Below, in pieces: positions 8,681 to 16,536 of a DNA stretch of 64,000 bases. Below the pieces are notes generated by a model, which did not search any database, had not been told where the DNA came from, and saw nothing but the letters and a program-made list of their open reading frames with translations. The position numbers were made by a program, and so were the translations under genes. The DNA comes from CAZZEX01 sp964653285 (GTDB taxonomy: Bacteria; Chloroflexota; Anaerolineae; B4-G1), in NCBI GenBank assembly GCA_964653285.1, contig CAZZEX010000014.1, positions 1-64,000 of the forward strand, in the 5' to 3' direction. Every line of letters begins with the position of its first letter. Positions within the stretch are counted from its first letter, which is position 1.

Positions 8681-9868
8681 TTACTCGCTGGGGCCTTCCA
8701 TGCCCTCCAGGAGTTGCTCCATGTACCAGATCTGCTCGTCGGTGGCCTTTTCGCCGTCAGCCAGGAAGACGGAGCCATCCTGGTAGTTGAGCGGCCCGAC
8801 GAAGAGGTTAATAGAGCCGTCGGCCAGCCCGGCGATGAGCTCATCCACGTGACCAGCCCACTCGCCGGAGAGGGCGGGGCCTTTCAGGAAACCGACGGCG
8901 CTGGTGTCGTGGTTGTTGATGTCGCCCCAGTCCGGGCCGGCCCAGACGAACTGTTGCTTCCAGGCCCCATCCATCACCGCCTTGATGCGCTCCACGTAGC
9001 CGGGGCCCCAGTTGAAGTAGGGCACGCCCAGGCAGACCTCGGGGGCCTCATCGCAGGCGCCCTCGTAGTCGTAGGGGATGGCGAATACCCGCTCCCCCTG
9101 GCCTGCTCGCTGCCCGACGACCACCAATGCCTCGGTGGTGTCAATGCCGGAGATCAGCACGTCTGCCCCCTCGTTGATCAGGTCGTTGGAGACCTCGGTG
9201 GGGTCGAGGGTGACGCCGGGGATGTTGAACCAGAAGCCAATCCAGGTGACGATGAAGCGCAGGTCGTCCGGGTCCAACCCCCGGTAGTTCTCGTAGCAGT
9301 AGCGGGCGCCCAGATAGGCGGAGGAGGCCAGGCGACGGGTCTCGGAGTTGATCAGTGGCCCGACGTAGCCGATGGCCCCGTTCTCCGTCGCCAGCGCGGC
9401 AGCGCAGCCGGCGATCATCTTGCCGTACTCCATGCGGCCCATGTAGTTATCCACGTTGGCCGGGGCTTCGCCGGTCCAGACGTGGTCGCCGGAGATGTGG
9501 ATGAAGGTGATGTCGGGGTATTTCTCCGCCGCCAGGTCAGTGTCCTCCATGAAGTCGTCGGAGGTCGTGAAGATGACCGCGGCCCCTTTGGAAACCATAT
9601 CGTCCACCACCTGCTCCAGCGTGGTCTCCGGCCGGTCGGCAGGATTCAACTTGTCCAGATAGTCGAAGCGAGTGTTGGGGAGTTCCTCGGTGACGTACTC
9701 GGCGGCGGTGTAGTGGGCCTCGCTCCAACCGTGGTCGTTATAGGGGCCCACCAGGATCACGCCAAAGGCGAACTCCTCCGGGGTCGGGGTCGGCTTCGGC
9801 CCGCAGGCAGCCAGCACCACGGCCGCGATGACCAGGATACCCATCATGCTCCATAGACGCTTAGACAT
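8681..9868 (-). CDS. BMP-family nucleoside-binding lipoprotein
   Basis: Extracytoplasmic substrate-binding lipoprotein of 395 aa. A signal peptide (MSKRLWSMMGILVIAAVVL) ends in the lipobox LAAC, so Cys21 would be lipidated. A short TPTPEE linker precedes the BMP domain (FGVILVGPYNDHGWSEAHY). The family binds purine nucleosides or related bases (BmpA/PnrA, YufN) and feeds the ATPase and permeases transcribed downstream. The RBS AAAGGAGG lies at good distance from the ATG, and a promoter is visible at 9973-10001. Confidence 0.93.
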   Translation of the reverse strand: MSKRLWSMMGILVIAAVVLAACGPKPTPTPEEFAFGVILVGPYNDHGWSEAHYTAAEYVTEELPNTRFDYLDKLNPADRPETTLEQVVDDMVSKGAAVIFTTSDDFMEDTDLAAEKYPDITFIHISGDHVWTGEAPANVDNYMGRMEYGKMIAGCAAALATENGAIGYVGPLINSETRRLASSAYLGARYCYENYRGLDPDDLRFIVTWIGFWFNIPGVTLDPTEVSNDLINEGADVLISGIDTTEALVVVGQRAGQGERVFAIPYDYEGACDEAPEVCLGVPYFNWGPGYVERIKAVMDGAWKQQFVWAGPDWGDINNHDTSAVGFLKGPALSGEWAGHVDELIAGLADGSINLFVGPLNYQDGSVFLADGEKATDEQIWYMEQLLEGMEGPSE

Positions 9869-9972
9869 TCTTCACCTCCTTTGGGGATATCACTAACAGA
9901 GAGTTGCTGCCGGTCAAAGATGAAAGTACTTCGCCGATGCGCACCACCTCCTTTCAGCGCGGATGCACTCAG

Positions 9973-10001
9973 ATAATAGCACAATACCCGCGCTTTAGCA
10001 A
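9973..10001 (-). promoter_or_regulatory. Promoter of the nucleoside transporter operon
   Basis: Reading leftwards: TTGCTA (10001-9996), a 17-bp spacer, and TATTAT (9978-9973) preceded by TGTGC, an extended -10. It leaves a leader of about 100 nt before the lipoprotein ATG. Confidence 0.6.
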
Positions 10002-10064
10002 CCGATTACATCCCTGTGGGGACGTGCAGGATTGGAGATTGAACACTTAATCCAGTTACAGATG

Positions 10065-10295
10065 CTACTTTGCCAACCGTTCGATCAGAAGCAAGATAAG
10101 CCACAGCAGGCCCAGGATGCCCGCGCCAGCCAGCAGACACCCCAGGCCCAGCGCGGCGGCCTGCGGACCATAAACCAGCGCGATGGTGATGGTACCGACG
10201 ACGACCAGGAAGGCGGCGACGATCCAGAAGAGCCGTCGCTGCTCGCGCTTCCGTTGAGCGCGTAGGTCGGTTGGTTCGCCGGGGCTGTCCTTCAT
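10065..10295 (-). CDS. Small membrane protein with two transmembrane helices
   Basis: A 76-aa protein with a charged N-terminus (PTDLRAQRKREQRR) and two hydrophobic segments (LFWIVAAFLVVVGTITIALV and a second of similar length ending LLLIERLAK). No catalytic motif is seen. It lies between adenine deaminase and the transporter lipoprotein on the same strand, 20 bp after the deaminase stop. The function is unknown; co-transcription with adenine deaminase is likely from spacing. Confidence 0.6.
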   Translation of the reverse strand: MKDSPGEPTDLRAQRKREQRRLFWIVAAFLVVVGTITIALVYGPQAAALGLGCLLAGAGILGLLWLILLLIERLAK

Positions 10296-10315
10296 GGCAT
10301 CCCTCGTCTACTCAT

Positions 10316-12136
10316 CTACTCTCCCACAAACAGCGGCACGAAGTCGAACTTCTCCACATCCACCAACCCCCGGTCGGTCAGTTTCAGCGTCGGGATGACC
10401 TCCAACGCGAGGAAGCCCATCGCCATGAAGGGATCGTGGAGCGCGGAGCCCAGGTCGGCCGCGACCGCCAGCAGTGCATCCATCTGGTGGCGCACCGTCT
10501 CCACCGGCTGGTCGGACATCAGGCCGGCGATGGGCAGCGGGACAAAGCCCAGTACCTCCTCGCCAACGGCAGCCACCAGCCCCCCGCCCAGGTCGCCCAC
10601 CGCGCGGGCGGCGGTCAGCATTGAGGTGTCGTCGCAGCCGATGACGATGAGGTTGTGGCAGTCGTGGCCCACGCTGCCAGCAATGGCTCCTCGCTTCAGG
10701 CCAATGCCGCGCACGAACCCCAGCCCTACGTTGCCGGTCCCCCGGTGGCGCTCAATCACCGCCATCTTGAGCAGGTCCCGCTCCAGGTCGGCCACCGCCA
10801 GGCCGTCCACTACCTTCGCCGGTTCGACCAGGTGCCCAGTGACGACCTGGTCGGGGACGACGCCGATGACGCGCACACGCCTTCCCCCCCAAGGTTGGGG
10901 GGGACTGAGGGGGGCCGCCTTCCCCTCCAAGGTTGGGGGGGACTGAGGGGGGGCCGCCTTCCCCCCCAAGGTTGGGGGGGACTGAGGGGGGGCGGGGATG
11001 GCGAGGTCGAGACGCTCCCACTCCACGTGGATGGTGTCGCGCACGCGGGAATCGTCCACGGCGGGGGTGGGCCAATCGCCGACGGCGACGCCATCCTGCG
11101 CGACCAACACCCCGCCAGCAAAGACCATCTCGGCGCGGAAGTCCTTCAGGTTGGAGAAGACGACCAGGTCGGCTCGCTTGCCTGGGGCGATGGCCCCCCG
11201 GTCGCGCAGGCGGAACCACTCGGCACCGTTGAGCGTGGCCATCCGAATGGCTGTGATGGGGTCGAGTCCCTCAGCGATGGCCAGGCGGATCAGGTAGTCA
11301 ATGTGGCCCTCGTCGAGGAGGTCCGCCGGGTGGCGGTCGTCGGTGCAGAAAGCACAGCGGCGTCCGTTGCTAGGAGTGACGGCCGGGAGGAGCGCGCGCA
11401 GGTTCCTGGCAGCGGTGGCCTCGCGGATGAAGACGTACATTCCCAACCGCAGTTTCTCCAGCATCTCGTCGGCGGCCGTGCTCTCGTGGTCGGAACCGGG
11501 GCCAGCGCCGACGTAGGCCTGGAGCCACTTGCCGCTCACACCGGGGGCGTGGCCGTCAATGACGCAGCCCTGGAAGGCGACGAGTTTCTCCAGTGATCCC
11601 GGCAGCCCCAGCACCGCCCCCGGCACGTTCATAAACTCGGCCAGGCCGGTGACGCGCTCCAGGTCGCGCATGGCGACCAGGTCAGCGGCGGTCAGTTCCG
11701 CCCCGGCGGTGCCCATGTGCGTGGCCGGGACGCAGGAAGGGAGGTTGACGTAGACGGTGAGTGGCAGTCCTTCAGAGACCGCCAGCATGTAGCGAATGCC
11801 ATCAACTCCGGCGACGTTGGCAATCTCGTGGGGGTCGGTGACGACGGTGGTGGTGCCCCGGGGCACGACGGCGCGGGCGAACTGGGGCGGAGTGACCATC
11901 GAGGACTCGATGTGGACGTGGGCGTCAATCAAGCCGGGGCAGACGTAGCGCCCGCCCAAGTCCAGTTCCTCTTTGGCGGCGTAGTCGGGTCCCACCCCGA
12001 CGATGGTATCCCCGGCGATGGCGACGTCGGCCTCAATGATCTCACCGGTGAAGACGTTGATTATGCGCCCGTTGCGCAGCGCCAGGTCGGCAGGCTCGTC
12101 GCCACGGGCGATGGGGAGAAAGTGAGCAAGTTCCAT
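10316..12136 (-). CDS. ade: Adenine deaminase
   Basis: Adenine deaminase (adenine + H2O to hypoxanthine + NH3), 606 aa, amidohydrolase superfamily. Metal ligands and family motifs are IDAHVHIESSM, VVTDPHEIANV, VIDGHAPG and CAFCTDDRHPADLL. The C-terminal half carries the ade-specific GSVGHDCHNLIVIG. The start is set by AAAGGAGG eight bases before the ATG. Three tandem C/G-rich elements (about 38 codons) are inserted in frame between the catalytic domain (about residue 385) and the C-terminal domain, lengthening it. Together with the nucleoside transporter it indicates uptake and deamination of adenine. It is followed by the small membrane-protein gene. Confidence 0.93.
   Translation of the reverse strand: MELAHFLPIARGDEPADLALRNGRIINVFTGEIIEADVAIAGDTIVGVGPDYAAKEELDLGGRYVCPGLIDAHVHIESSMVTPPQFARAVVPRGTTTVVTDPHEIANVAGVDGIRYMLAVSEGLPLTVYVNLPSCVPATHMGTAGAELTAADLVAMRDLERVTGLAEFMNVPGAVLGLPGSLEKLVAFQGCVIDGHAPGVSGKWLQAYVGAGPGSDHESTAADEMLEKLRLGMYVFIREATAARNLRALLPAVTPSNGRRCAFCTDDRHPADLLDEGHIDYLIRLAIAEGLDPITAIRMATLNGAEWFRLRDRGAIAPGKRADLVVFSNLKDFRAEMVFAGGVLVAQDGVAVGDWPTPAVDDSRVRDTIHVEWERLDLAIPAPPQSPPTLGGKAAPPQSPPTLEGKAAPLSPPQPWGGRRVRVIGVVPDQVVTGHLVEPAKVVDGLAVADLERDLLKMAVIERHRGTGNVGLGFVRGIGLKRGAIAGSVGHDCHNLIVIGCDDTSMLTAARAVGDLGGGLVAAVGEEVLGFVPLPIAGLMSDQPVETVRHQMDALLAVAADLGSALHDPFMAMGFLALEVIPTLKLTDRGLVDVEKFDFVPLFVGE
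10880..10997. repeat. Array of three palindromic C/G elements inside adenine deaminase
   Basis: Three copies of a unit built on CCCCCCAAGGTTGGGGGG followed by ACTGAGGGGGG. Spacings between the AAGGTTGG cores are 38 and 39 bp (cores at 10891, 10929 and 10968). The 38-bp step changes reading frame between units: two copies read PQSPPTLGGKA or its variant, and the third reads PLSPPQPWGG. All minus-strand frames of the unit are free of stops. Confidence 0.85.
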
Positions 12137-12163
12137 TAAGGATACCTCCTTTGCGCCAGTTGG

Positions 12164-12196
12164 TTAGTCGGTTAGTTGGTTAGTTGGTTGACTGGG
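12164..12196. repeat. Octamer tandem repeat at the 3' end of the PIN gene
   Basis: About four copies of GTTGGTTA (one is GTCGGTTA). The PIN-domain stop codon and its last residues (NQLTN) come from this repeat. Confidence 0.65.
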
Positions 12197-12612
12197 CCTC
12201 CCTGGAGCCGTGCCAGGAATTGACGGGCAGAGATGACGGGAATATCGCCAACACGCTGCAGATCCAGCAGGTCACGGTCGCCGCTGACAATGAAATCGGC
12301 TTCCCCGGCGACGGCGCAGGCGATAACCCAGTCATCGTCCGGGTCACGACAGACGCGGGGCACTGCCTCAGGCAGATCTACGATCTCGCTCAGGGCAACG
12401 ATGAGGGCCACAAACCGGATGCGGGTCTCAGCGTCGTAGTACCGGTGAAGCCTGGGGTACTGCAATACCCTGTCCAGTTCCTCCAGCAGCACATGAGACG
12501 TCAATAGTGTGAAATCACCACGCGCCAGGTGAACATCTATTATTTCGGCTATCGGGGGGCGATGGGTGATCAGGTAACTGACCAGGATATTGGTGTCCAC
12601 CACGAGGCGCAT
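12172..12612 (-). CDS. PIN-domain toxin (putative ribonuclease)
   Basis: PIN-domain protein of 146 aa with the expected acidic residues: D in RLVVDTNILVSYL, E in LLEELDRVL, and D/D in RDPDDDWVIACA and FIVSGDRDLLDL. It resembles the COG1569 group. The start overlaps the stop of the antitoxin gene by one base, the usual toxin-antitoxin order and coupling. The C-terminus ends within an octamer repeat and may be altered. Likely an RNase toxin neutralised by the upstream product. Confidence 0.88.
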   Translation of the reverse strand: MRLVVDTNILVSYLITHRPPIAEIIDVHLARGDFTLLTSHVLLEELDRVLQYPRLHRYYDAETRIRFVALIVALSEIVDLPEAVPRVCRDPDDDWVIACAVAGEADFIVSGDRDLLDLQRVGDIPVISARQFLARLQGGPVNQLTN

Positions 12613-12908
12613 CAGGCCTCCCGCGTTGCCCGGATTGCCTCATCCACCAGAGTGGCTGCCTCATCTTCAGAAAGAGCAGCGCGGGCGCTCACTTCTTCGG
12701 CAATGCGCCGCAGTTCGGCCAGCCATGCCGCTCGCTTCCCACTGGTTGCCCGCCATTCCATGTAGTCTTCGAACTCTTCGTAGGGAATGAGGACCGCTTG
12801 AGGCGTACCGTAACTGCGGATAATCACCGACTCCTGTTTCAGCCGGACGCGGTCCAGAATCTCCCGTCCCCGTCGCCGCAAGTCTGTGGCTTGCACAGTC
12901 CAGGTCAT
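12612..12908 (-). CDS. Phd/YefM-type antitoxin
   Basis: A 98-aa protein beginning MTWTVQATDLRRRGREILD, a typical Phd/YefM DNA-binding N-terminus, with SVIIRSYGTPQAVLIPYEEF and an acidic, helical C-terminus for toxin binding. The ATG at 12908 is preceded by GGAGGTGGAAA. It precedes the PIN toxin with a one-base overlap. Two overlapping extended -10 boxes and a GTAC-N4-GTAC palindrome upstream suggest autoregulation. Confidence 0.85.
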   Translation of the reverse strand: MTWTVQATDLRRRGREILDRVRLKQESVIIRSYGTPQAVLIPYEEFEDYMEWRATSGKRAAWLAELRRIAEEVSARAALSEDEAATLVDEAIRATREA

Positions 12909-12919
12909 TTTCCACCTCC

Positions 12920-12959
12920 AATGTAGCACAAGTTATGCTATATTCTTGTACTATTGTAC
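12920..12959 (-). promoter_or_regulatory. Antitoxin-toxin promoter and possible operator
   Basis: Two extended -10 boxes read leftward: TGTGGTACAAT (-10 at 12958-12953) and TTGTGCTACATT (-10 at 12925-12920). The first overlaps the palindrome GTAC-TATT-GTAC (12948-12959), a plausible binding site for the Phd-like antitoxin. Confidence 0.45.
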
Positions 12960-13025
12960 CACAACCAGTGGTGCGGGGCAAGAGAGTCAACCTGAGTAAA
13001 CGAGGAATGAGTGATAGGGCCTCAT

Positions 13026-14426
13026 TTACTCATCTACTCGTTCCCCATCTACTCTCCCCCTCGCCACGAACTCCCCTCGCCCCTTCTGTCCCACGAACCG
13101 CCCCTCGCGGTAGATGATCTGTCCCCGCGAGATGGTCACCTTGACCCGCCCCTGCACCCGCAGCCCTTCGTAGGGGGTGTAGCCGGCCAGGTAATGGAGA
13201 GCACCGGCGCTGACCGCGCCCTCTGGCTCAGGGTCGTAAACGACGACGTCGGCATCGGAGCCGGGCAGGAGCGCCCCCTTGCGCGGCCACAAGCCCCAAA
13301 CGCGGGCCGGGTTGGCAGAGAGAAGCCCCACCAGTTCAGGAAGCGTCAGCCGCCCTTCCGCAATACCATAAGTATACATCAGGGGCAACAGCGTCTCCAC
13401 CCCCGGCAACCCCCCAGGCGTCTGGGTGAAGTCGTCGGCGGCGGTCTTCTGTGCCAGCGCGTAGTCACAATGGTCGGTGGCAATCAAGTCCACCGCCCCA
13501 CCCTCTAGCAGCGCCCACAGCCGATCCGGCTCCCCGGGGTCACGCAGGGGCGGCTGGAGGATGTAGCGCCAGGGTTCGGGGCCTGCGTAGACGGTGTTGT
13601 CCAGCAGCAGGTACTGGGGGCAGGTCTCGCAGGAGACGATCTGTCCGTTGTCCCGCGCCTCAGCCACCAGCGCGACGGAGCGGGCTGTAGAGCAGTGGAC
13701 GATGTGTACCGGAGAGCCAGCGGCCTCGGCCAGGAAGAGAATCCGCTGGACCGCCTCCTGCTCGGCCAGGGCGGGGCGGGAGCGGCCGTGATACCGCCAG
13801 CCAGTCTTCCCGGCAGCGACCAACGCCTCCGTCTGCGCCGTCACCAGCGCGTCGTTCTCGCAGTGAACCAGGGGCAGAAGCCCCAGGTCAGCACACGCTG
13901 CCATCAGGCGCAGGATCGTGGCGTCGCCGGCGTAGTAGTTGGGCCGGTAGGTGGTGTAGAGTTTGACGCTGGTCGTGCCCAGTTCCACCAGGTCGGCCAG
14001 TTCTCCCTCCCGGCCCGGGGCTAAGTCGGTGACCATCACGTGGAGGGCGTAGTCAATCACTGCCTCCCGCGCTTCCTCTAGCCGCGCCTCGACCGCCTCC
14101 CGCAGGATCTGTCCGGGGAACTGGGTGGCGAAGTCCACCACGGTGGTGACGCCCCCGCAGGCGGCGGCCCGCGTGCCGATGAACCAATCGTCGGGGGTGC
14201 GGTAGATGCCAGTGTCCAGGGCGATGTGAGTATGGGCGTCAACGATGCCGGGAAGGACGTAGCAGCCGGCGGCGTCAATCACGCGCGTGTCGTGGGCCAC
14301 CGGCAGGCCGTGCCCGATGGCCTTGATGCGCTCCCCCTGGGCCAGCAGGTCGGCCTCGAAAGTGCCCTCGGGGGTGACGAGGGTGCCGTTTTTGATCAGC
14401 AGAGTGGTGCTGGAATATTGTCTCAT
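13026..14426 (-). CDS. Dihydropyrimidinase / hydantoinase-type amidohydrolase
   Basis: Cyclic amidohydrolase of 466 aa. The metal site is complete: DAHTHIAL (H-x-H), the carboxylatable Lys in TTSVKLYTTY, LVHCEND, IVHCSTARS and the Asp in ATDHCDYA. The family opens hydantoin, dihydropyrimidine or related rings. Members called HyuA occur with YgfK and SsnA in anaerobic purine clusters, which fits this location, so a purine-derived ring substrate is inferred. The ATG at 14426 overlaps the Nudix stop (ATGA); the frame extends upstream of it but that part is shadow. Confidence 0.88.
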   Translation of the reverse strand: MRQYSSTTLLIKNGTLVTPEGTFEADLLAQGERIKAIGHGLPVAHDTRVIDAAGCYVLPGIVDAHTHIALDTGIYRTPDDWFIGTRAAACGGVTTVVDFATQFPGQILREAVEARLEEAREAVIDYALHVMVTDLAPGREGELADLVELGTTSVKLYTTYRPNYYAGDATILRLMAACADLGLLPLVHCENDALVTAQTEALVAAGKTGWRYHGRSRPALAEQEAVQRILFLAEAAGSPVHIVHCSTARSVALVAEARDNGQIVSCETCPQYLLLDNTVYAGPEPWRYILQPPLRDPGEPDRLWALLEGGAVDLIATDHCDYALAQKTAADDFTQTPGGLPGVETLLPLMYTYGIAEGRLTLPELVGLLSANPARVWGLWPRKGALLPGSDADVVVYDPEPEGAVSAGALHYLAGYTPYEGLRVQGRVKVTISRGQIIYREGRFVGQKGRGEFVARGRVDGERVDE

Positions 14427-14896
14427 CTCAGACCCAAAACCTCCAATCCGGGTAGTGTATCCTGCACTTTCAACACCGCCTCGACCCGGCCCGCCGTCGC
14501 GTCGGCGATGCGCTCGCGATGCTTGGGCAGCAGCATCTCCGGCAGATCGTCGCGGGCGAAGGCGTGGTGCTCGGCGGCCTCCCGCGTGGGTTGCAGCCGG
14601 CCCCCGGTGACGCGGCAGCGGAAAGTGAAGACGAATGCCTGCCGCGCCGGTTTCTGATAAACGCCGGTCAAGCGCTCGATGGCGACGCTCAGCCCGGTCT
14701 CCTCTCTCACCTCGCGCACGGCCGCCTCCCACGGCGTCTCGCCCGCGTGCACCCCGCCGCCGGGCAGGTTCCAAACGTCGTAGTCGCGGCGGCGGGAGAG
14801 GAATATGCGCCCAGCGTCGTCAAAAATGCAGGCGAACGCGGCCAACGTCCAGCGCACGACGGGCGGCTCGGGACGGCCCTTGAGCCGGTTGAGCAT
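14423..14896 (-). CDS. Nudix hydrolase
   Basis: A 157-aa Nudix protein with an intact Nudix box (GGVHAGETPWEAAVREVREE followed by TGL). It hydrolyses a nucleoside diphosphate linked to another group; the substrate cannot be read from sequence. It overlaps the hydantoinase start by four bases and is probably its operon partner. Given the 8-oxoguanine deaminase nearby, a nucleotide-sanitising role is possible but unproven. Confidence 0.88.
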   Translation of the reverse strand: MLNRLKGRPEPPVVRWTLAAFACIFDDAGRIFLSRRRDYDVWNLPGGGVHAGETPWEAAVREVREETGLSVAIERLTGVYQKPARQAFVFTFRCRVTGGRLQPTREAAEHHAFARDDLPEMLLPKHRERIADATAGRVEAVLKVQDTLPGLEVLGLR

Positions 14897-14904
14897 GTGG
14901 AGGT

Positions 14905-15099
14905 TTCCTCATCTCCGTATGTCGCCAAGACGTGCTCTCGCCAACCCAATCCTCCCAACGCAGTCAACGCTCGCCCTACCTCCTCACGCACTGCATTGGG
15001 GAACACCTCTTCGTCCAACATATTACACTGCTTGATCACCGGCTCCTCCACGATGACGCGCCCGTTGATAAGTGTAGCACAATCCTGCACATCTGGCAA
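14905..15099 (-). pseudogene. Possible C-terminal remnant of an amidohydrolase
   Basis: A minus-strand frame of about 65 codons includes CATLINGRVIVEEPVIKQ, very like the end of the 8-oxoguanine deaminase in this window (VINGRVIVEDGHLL). No amidohydrolase body lies upstream, where the fabF promoter region begins on the other strand. It runs out near the Nudix start. A short remnant is the simplest reading; an extended -10 box (TTGTGCTACACT, 15076-15071) within it could now drive the Nudix gene. Confidence 0.3.
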
Positions 15100-15211
15100 A
15101 GATTCCCACCCAGGCGGTATACAGCCGGGGAGTTTCGATTTGCAGCGTGACCCTTGCCTCTCGACGGTGTTATTCTTTACAGAACCGATTATCTATTCTG
15201 GAGGTATGCTC

Positions 15212-16504
15212 GTGAAACAACGTGTTGTCATCACCGGCCTCGGCGCGGTCACCCCCCTGGGGAACGACGTGCCGACGATGTGGGAATCGCTCGTCGCCGG
15301 GCGCAGTGGCGTGGGTCGCACAAGTCAGTTTGACCCCGCCAATCTGGAGGTGCAGATCGCCGCCGAGGTCAAGGACTTCGACCCGGTGGCGCTCTTCGGC
15401 CGCCGCCAGGCGCGCCGCAGCGACCGCTTCACCCTTTTCGCGCTGGAGGCCGCCCGCCAGGCAGTGGCCGACGCCAACCTGGAGTTCGACGATGGGCTGA
15501 AGCAGACCACCGGCGTGCTCATCGGCACCGGCATTGGTGGCGTCAGTACGCTGGTGGAGAACTTTCTGGTGCTCCAAAAACGCGGGCCGCGCCGTGTCAG
15601 CCCCTTTATGATACCAATGATGATGCCCAATGCCGCCGCTGCGGCCATCGCCATCGCCTATGGCCTGCAGGGGCCGAACTTCTCCCTCTCCTCCGCCTGC
15701 GCCACCGGCTCCCACGTCCTCGGCGAGGCCGCCCAGATCATCCGGCGAGGCCAGGCCGAGGTGATGGTCTGCGGGGGGAGTGAGGCGGCCATCATACCGC
15801 TCTCCGTGGCCGCCTTCAGGAACATGGGCGCGCTCTCCACCCGCAACGATGAGCCGCAGCGCGCCTGCCGCCCCTTCGACGTCGACCGCGACGGCTTCGT
15901 TATCGGCGAGGGGGCGGGCGTCCTCGTGCTGGAAAGCCTGGAGCACGCCCGGCAGCGCGGCGCTCACATCCACGCCGAACTGGCGGGCTACGGAGCCAGC
16001 GCCGACGCCTTCCACGTCGCCGCCCCCGACGAGACTGGGCGCGGCGCGGCGCTGGCGATGGAACGGGCGCTCCACGACGCTGGACTCGCGCCCGAGACGG
16101 TGGACTACATCAACGCCCACGGCACCAGCACCGTCCTCAACGACCGCATCGAGACGCAGGCCATCCGCGCCGTCTTCGGTTCCCACGCTGACCACCTGGT
16201 AGTCAGTTCCACCAAATCTATGCTGGGCCATCTGATGGGCGCGGCCGGCGCGGTCGAGGCCATTGCCTGCGTCAAGAGCCTGGAGACCGGCTGGGTGCAT
16301 CCCACCATCAACTATGAGACCCCCGACCCGGAGTGCGACCTGGACTATGTGCCCAACCAGGCCCGCCAGACCTGGCCGCGCGTGGTCCTCTCCAACTCCT
16401 TCGGCTTCGGCGGGCACAACGGCTGCCTTGTCCTCTGCCGCTGGGAGGAGGTTAGCCGTCAGCAGCCAGCAGTTAGCAGCCAGCATGAAGGCTGGCCCGG
16501 CTAA
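15212..16504 (+). CDS. fabF: Beta-ketoacyl-ACP synthase II
   Basis: Condensing enzyme of fatty acid elongation, 430 aa. Catalytic triad: Cys in SSACATGSH, His in NAHGTSTVLND, His in KSMLGHLMGAAG; glycine-rich end NSFGFGGHN. GGAGGT sits directly against an ATG at 15206, too close to use, but six bases from the in-frame GTG at 15212, giving the family-typical start MKQRVVITGLGAVTPLG. The last ~15 residues (SRQQPAVSSQHEGWPG) come from GYYAGCA heptad repeats and are not part of the fold. FabH follows 32 bp later. Confidence 0.93.
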   Translation: MKQRVVITGLGAVTPLGNDVPTMWESLVAGRSGVGRTSQFDPANLEVQIAAEVKDFDPVALFGRRQARRSDRFTLFALEAARQAVADANLEFDDGLKQTTGVLIGTGIGGVSTLVENFLVLQKRGPRRVSPFMIPMMMPNAAAAAIAIAYGLQGPNFSLSSACATGSHVLGEAAQIIRRGQAEVMVCGGSEAAIIPLSVAAFRNMGALSTRNDEPQRACRPFDVDRDGFVIGEGAGVLVLESLEHARQRGAHIHAELAGYGASADAFHVAAPDETGRGAALAMERALHDAGLAPETVDYINAHGTSTVLNDRIETQAIRAVFGSHADHLVVSSTKSMLGHLMGAAGAVEAIACVKSLETGWVHPTINYETPDPECDLDYVPNQARQTWPRVVLSNSFGFGGHNGCLVLCRWEEVSRQQPAVSSQHEGWPG

Positions 16505-16531
16505 CTGCTGTCGGCTTACTGCTAAAGGCTG
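16451..16531. repeat. GYYAGCA heptad repeats at the 3' end of fabF
   Basis: Four heptads (GTCAGCA, GCCAGCA, GTTAGCA, GCCAGCA) are followed by partly inverted copies (GGCTAACTGCTG, TTACTGCTAAAGGCTG), giving an imperfect hairpin. The first half is translated as the FabF C-terminus. Confidence 0.65.
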
Positions 16532-16536
16532 TTATT

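Noticed and set aside
9868..9960. Possible leader peptide before the nucleoside-binding lipoprotein (second AAAGGAGG with GTG codons)
   Set aside because: The GTG is only two bases from the Shine-Dalgarno and the peptide has no regulatory run of codons; it may still be a decoy site.
15170..16486. 438-codon minus-strand frame opposite fabF
   Set aside because: Antisense shadow of fabF, no motifs and no ribosome-binding site.
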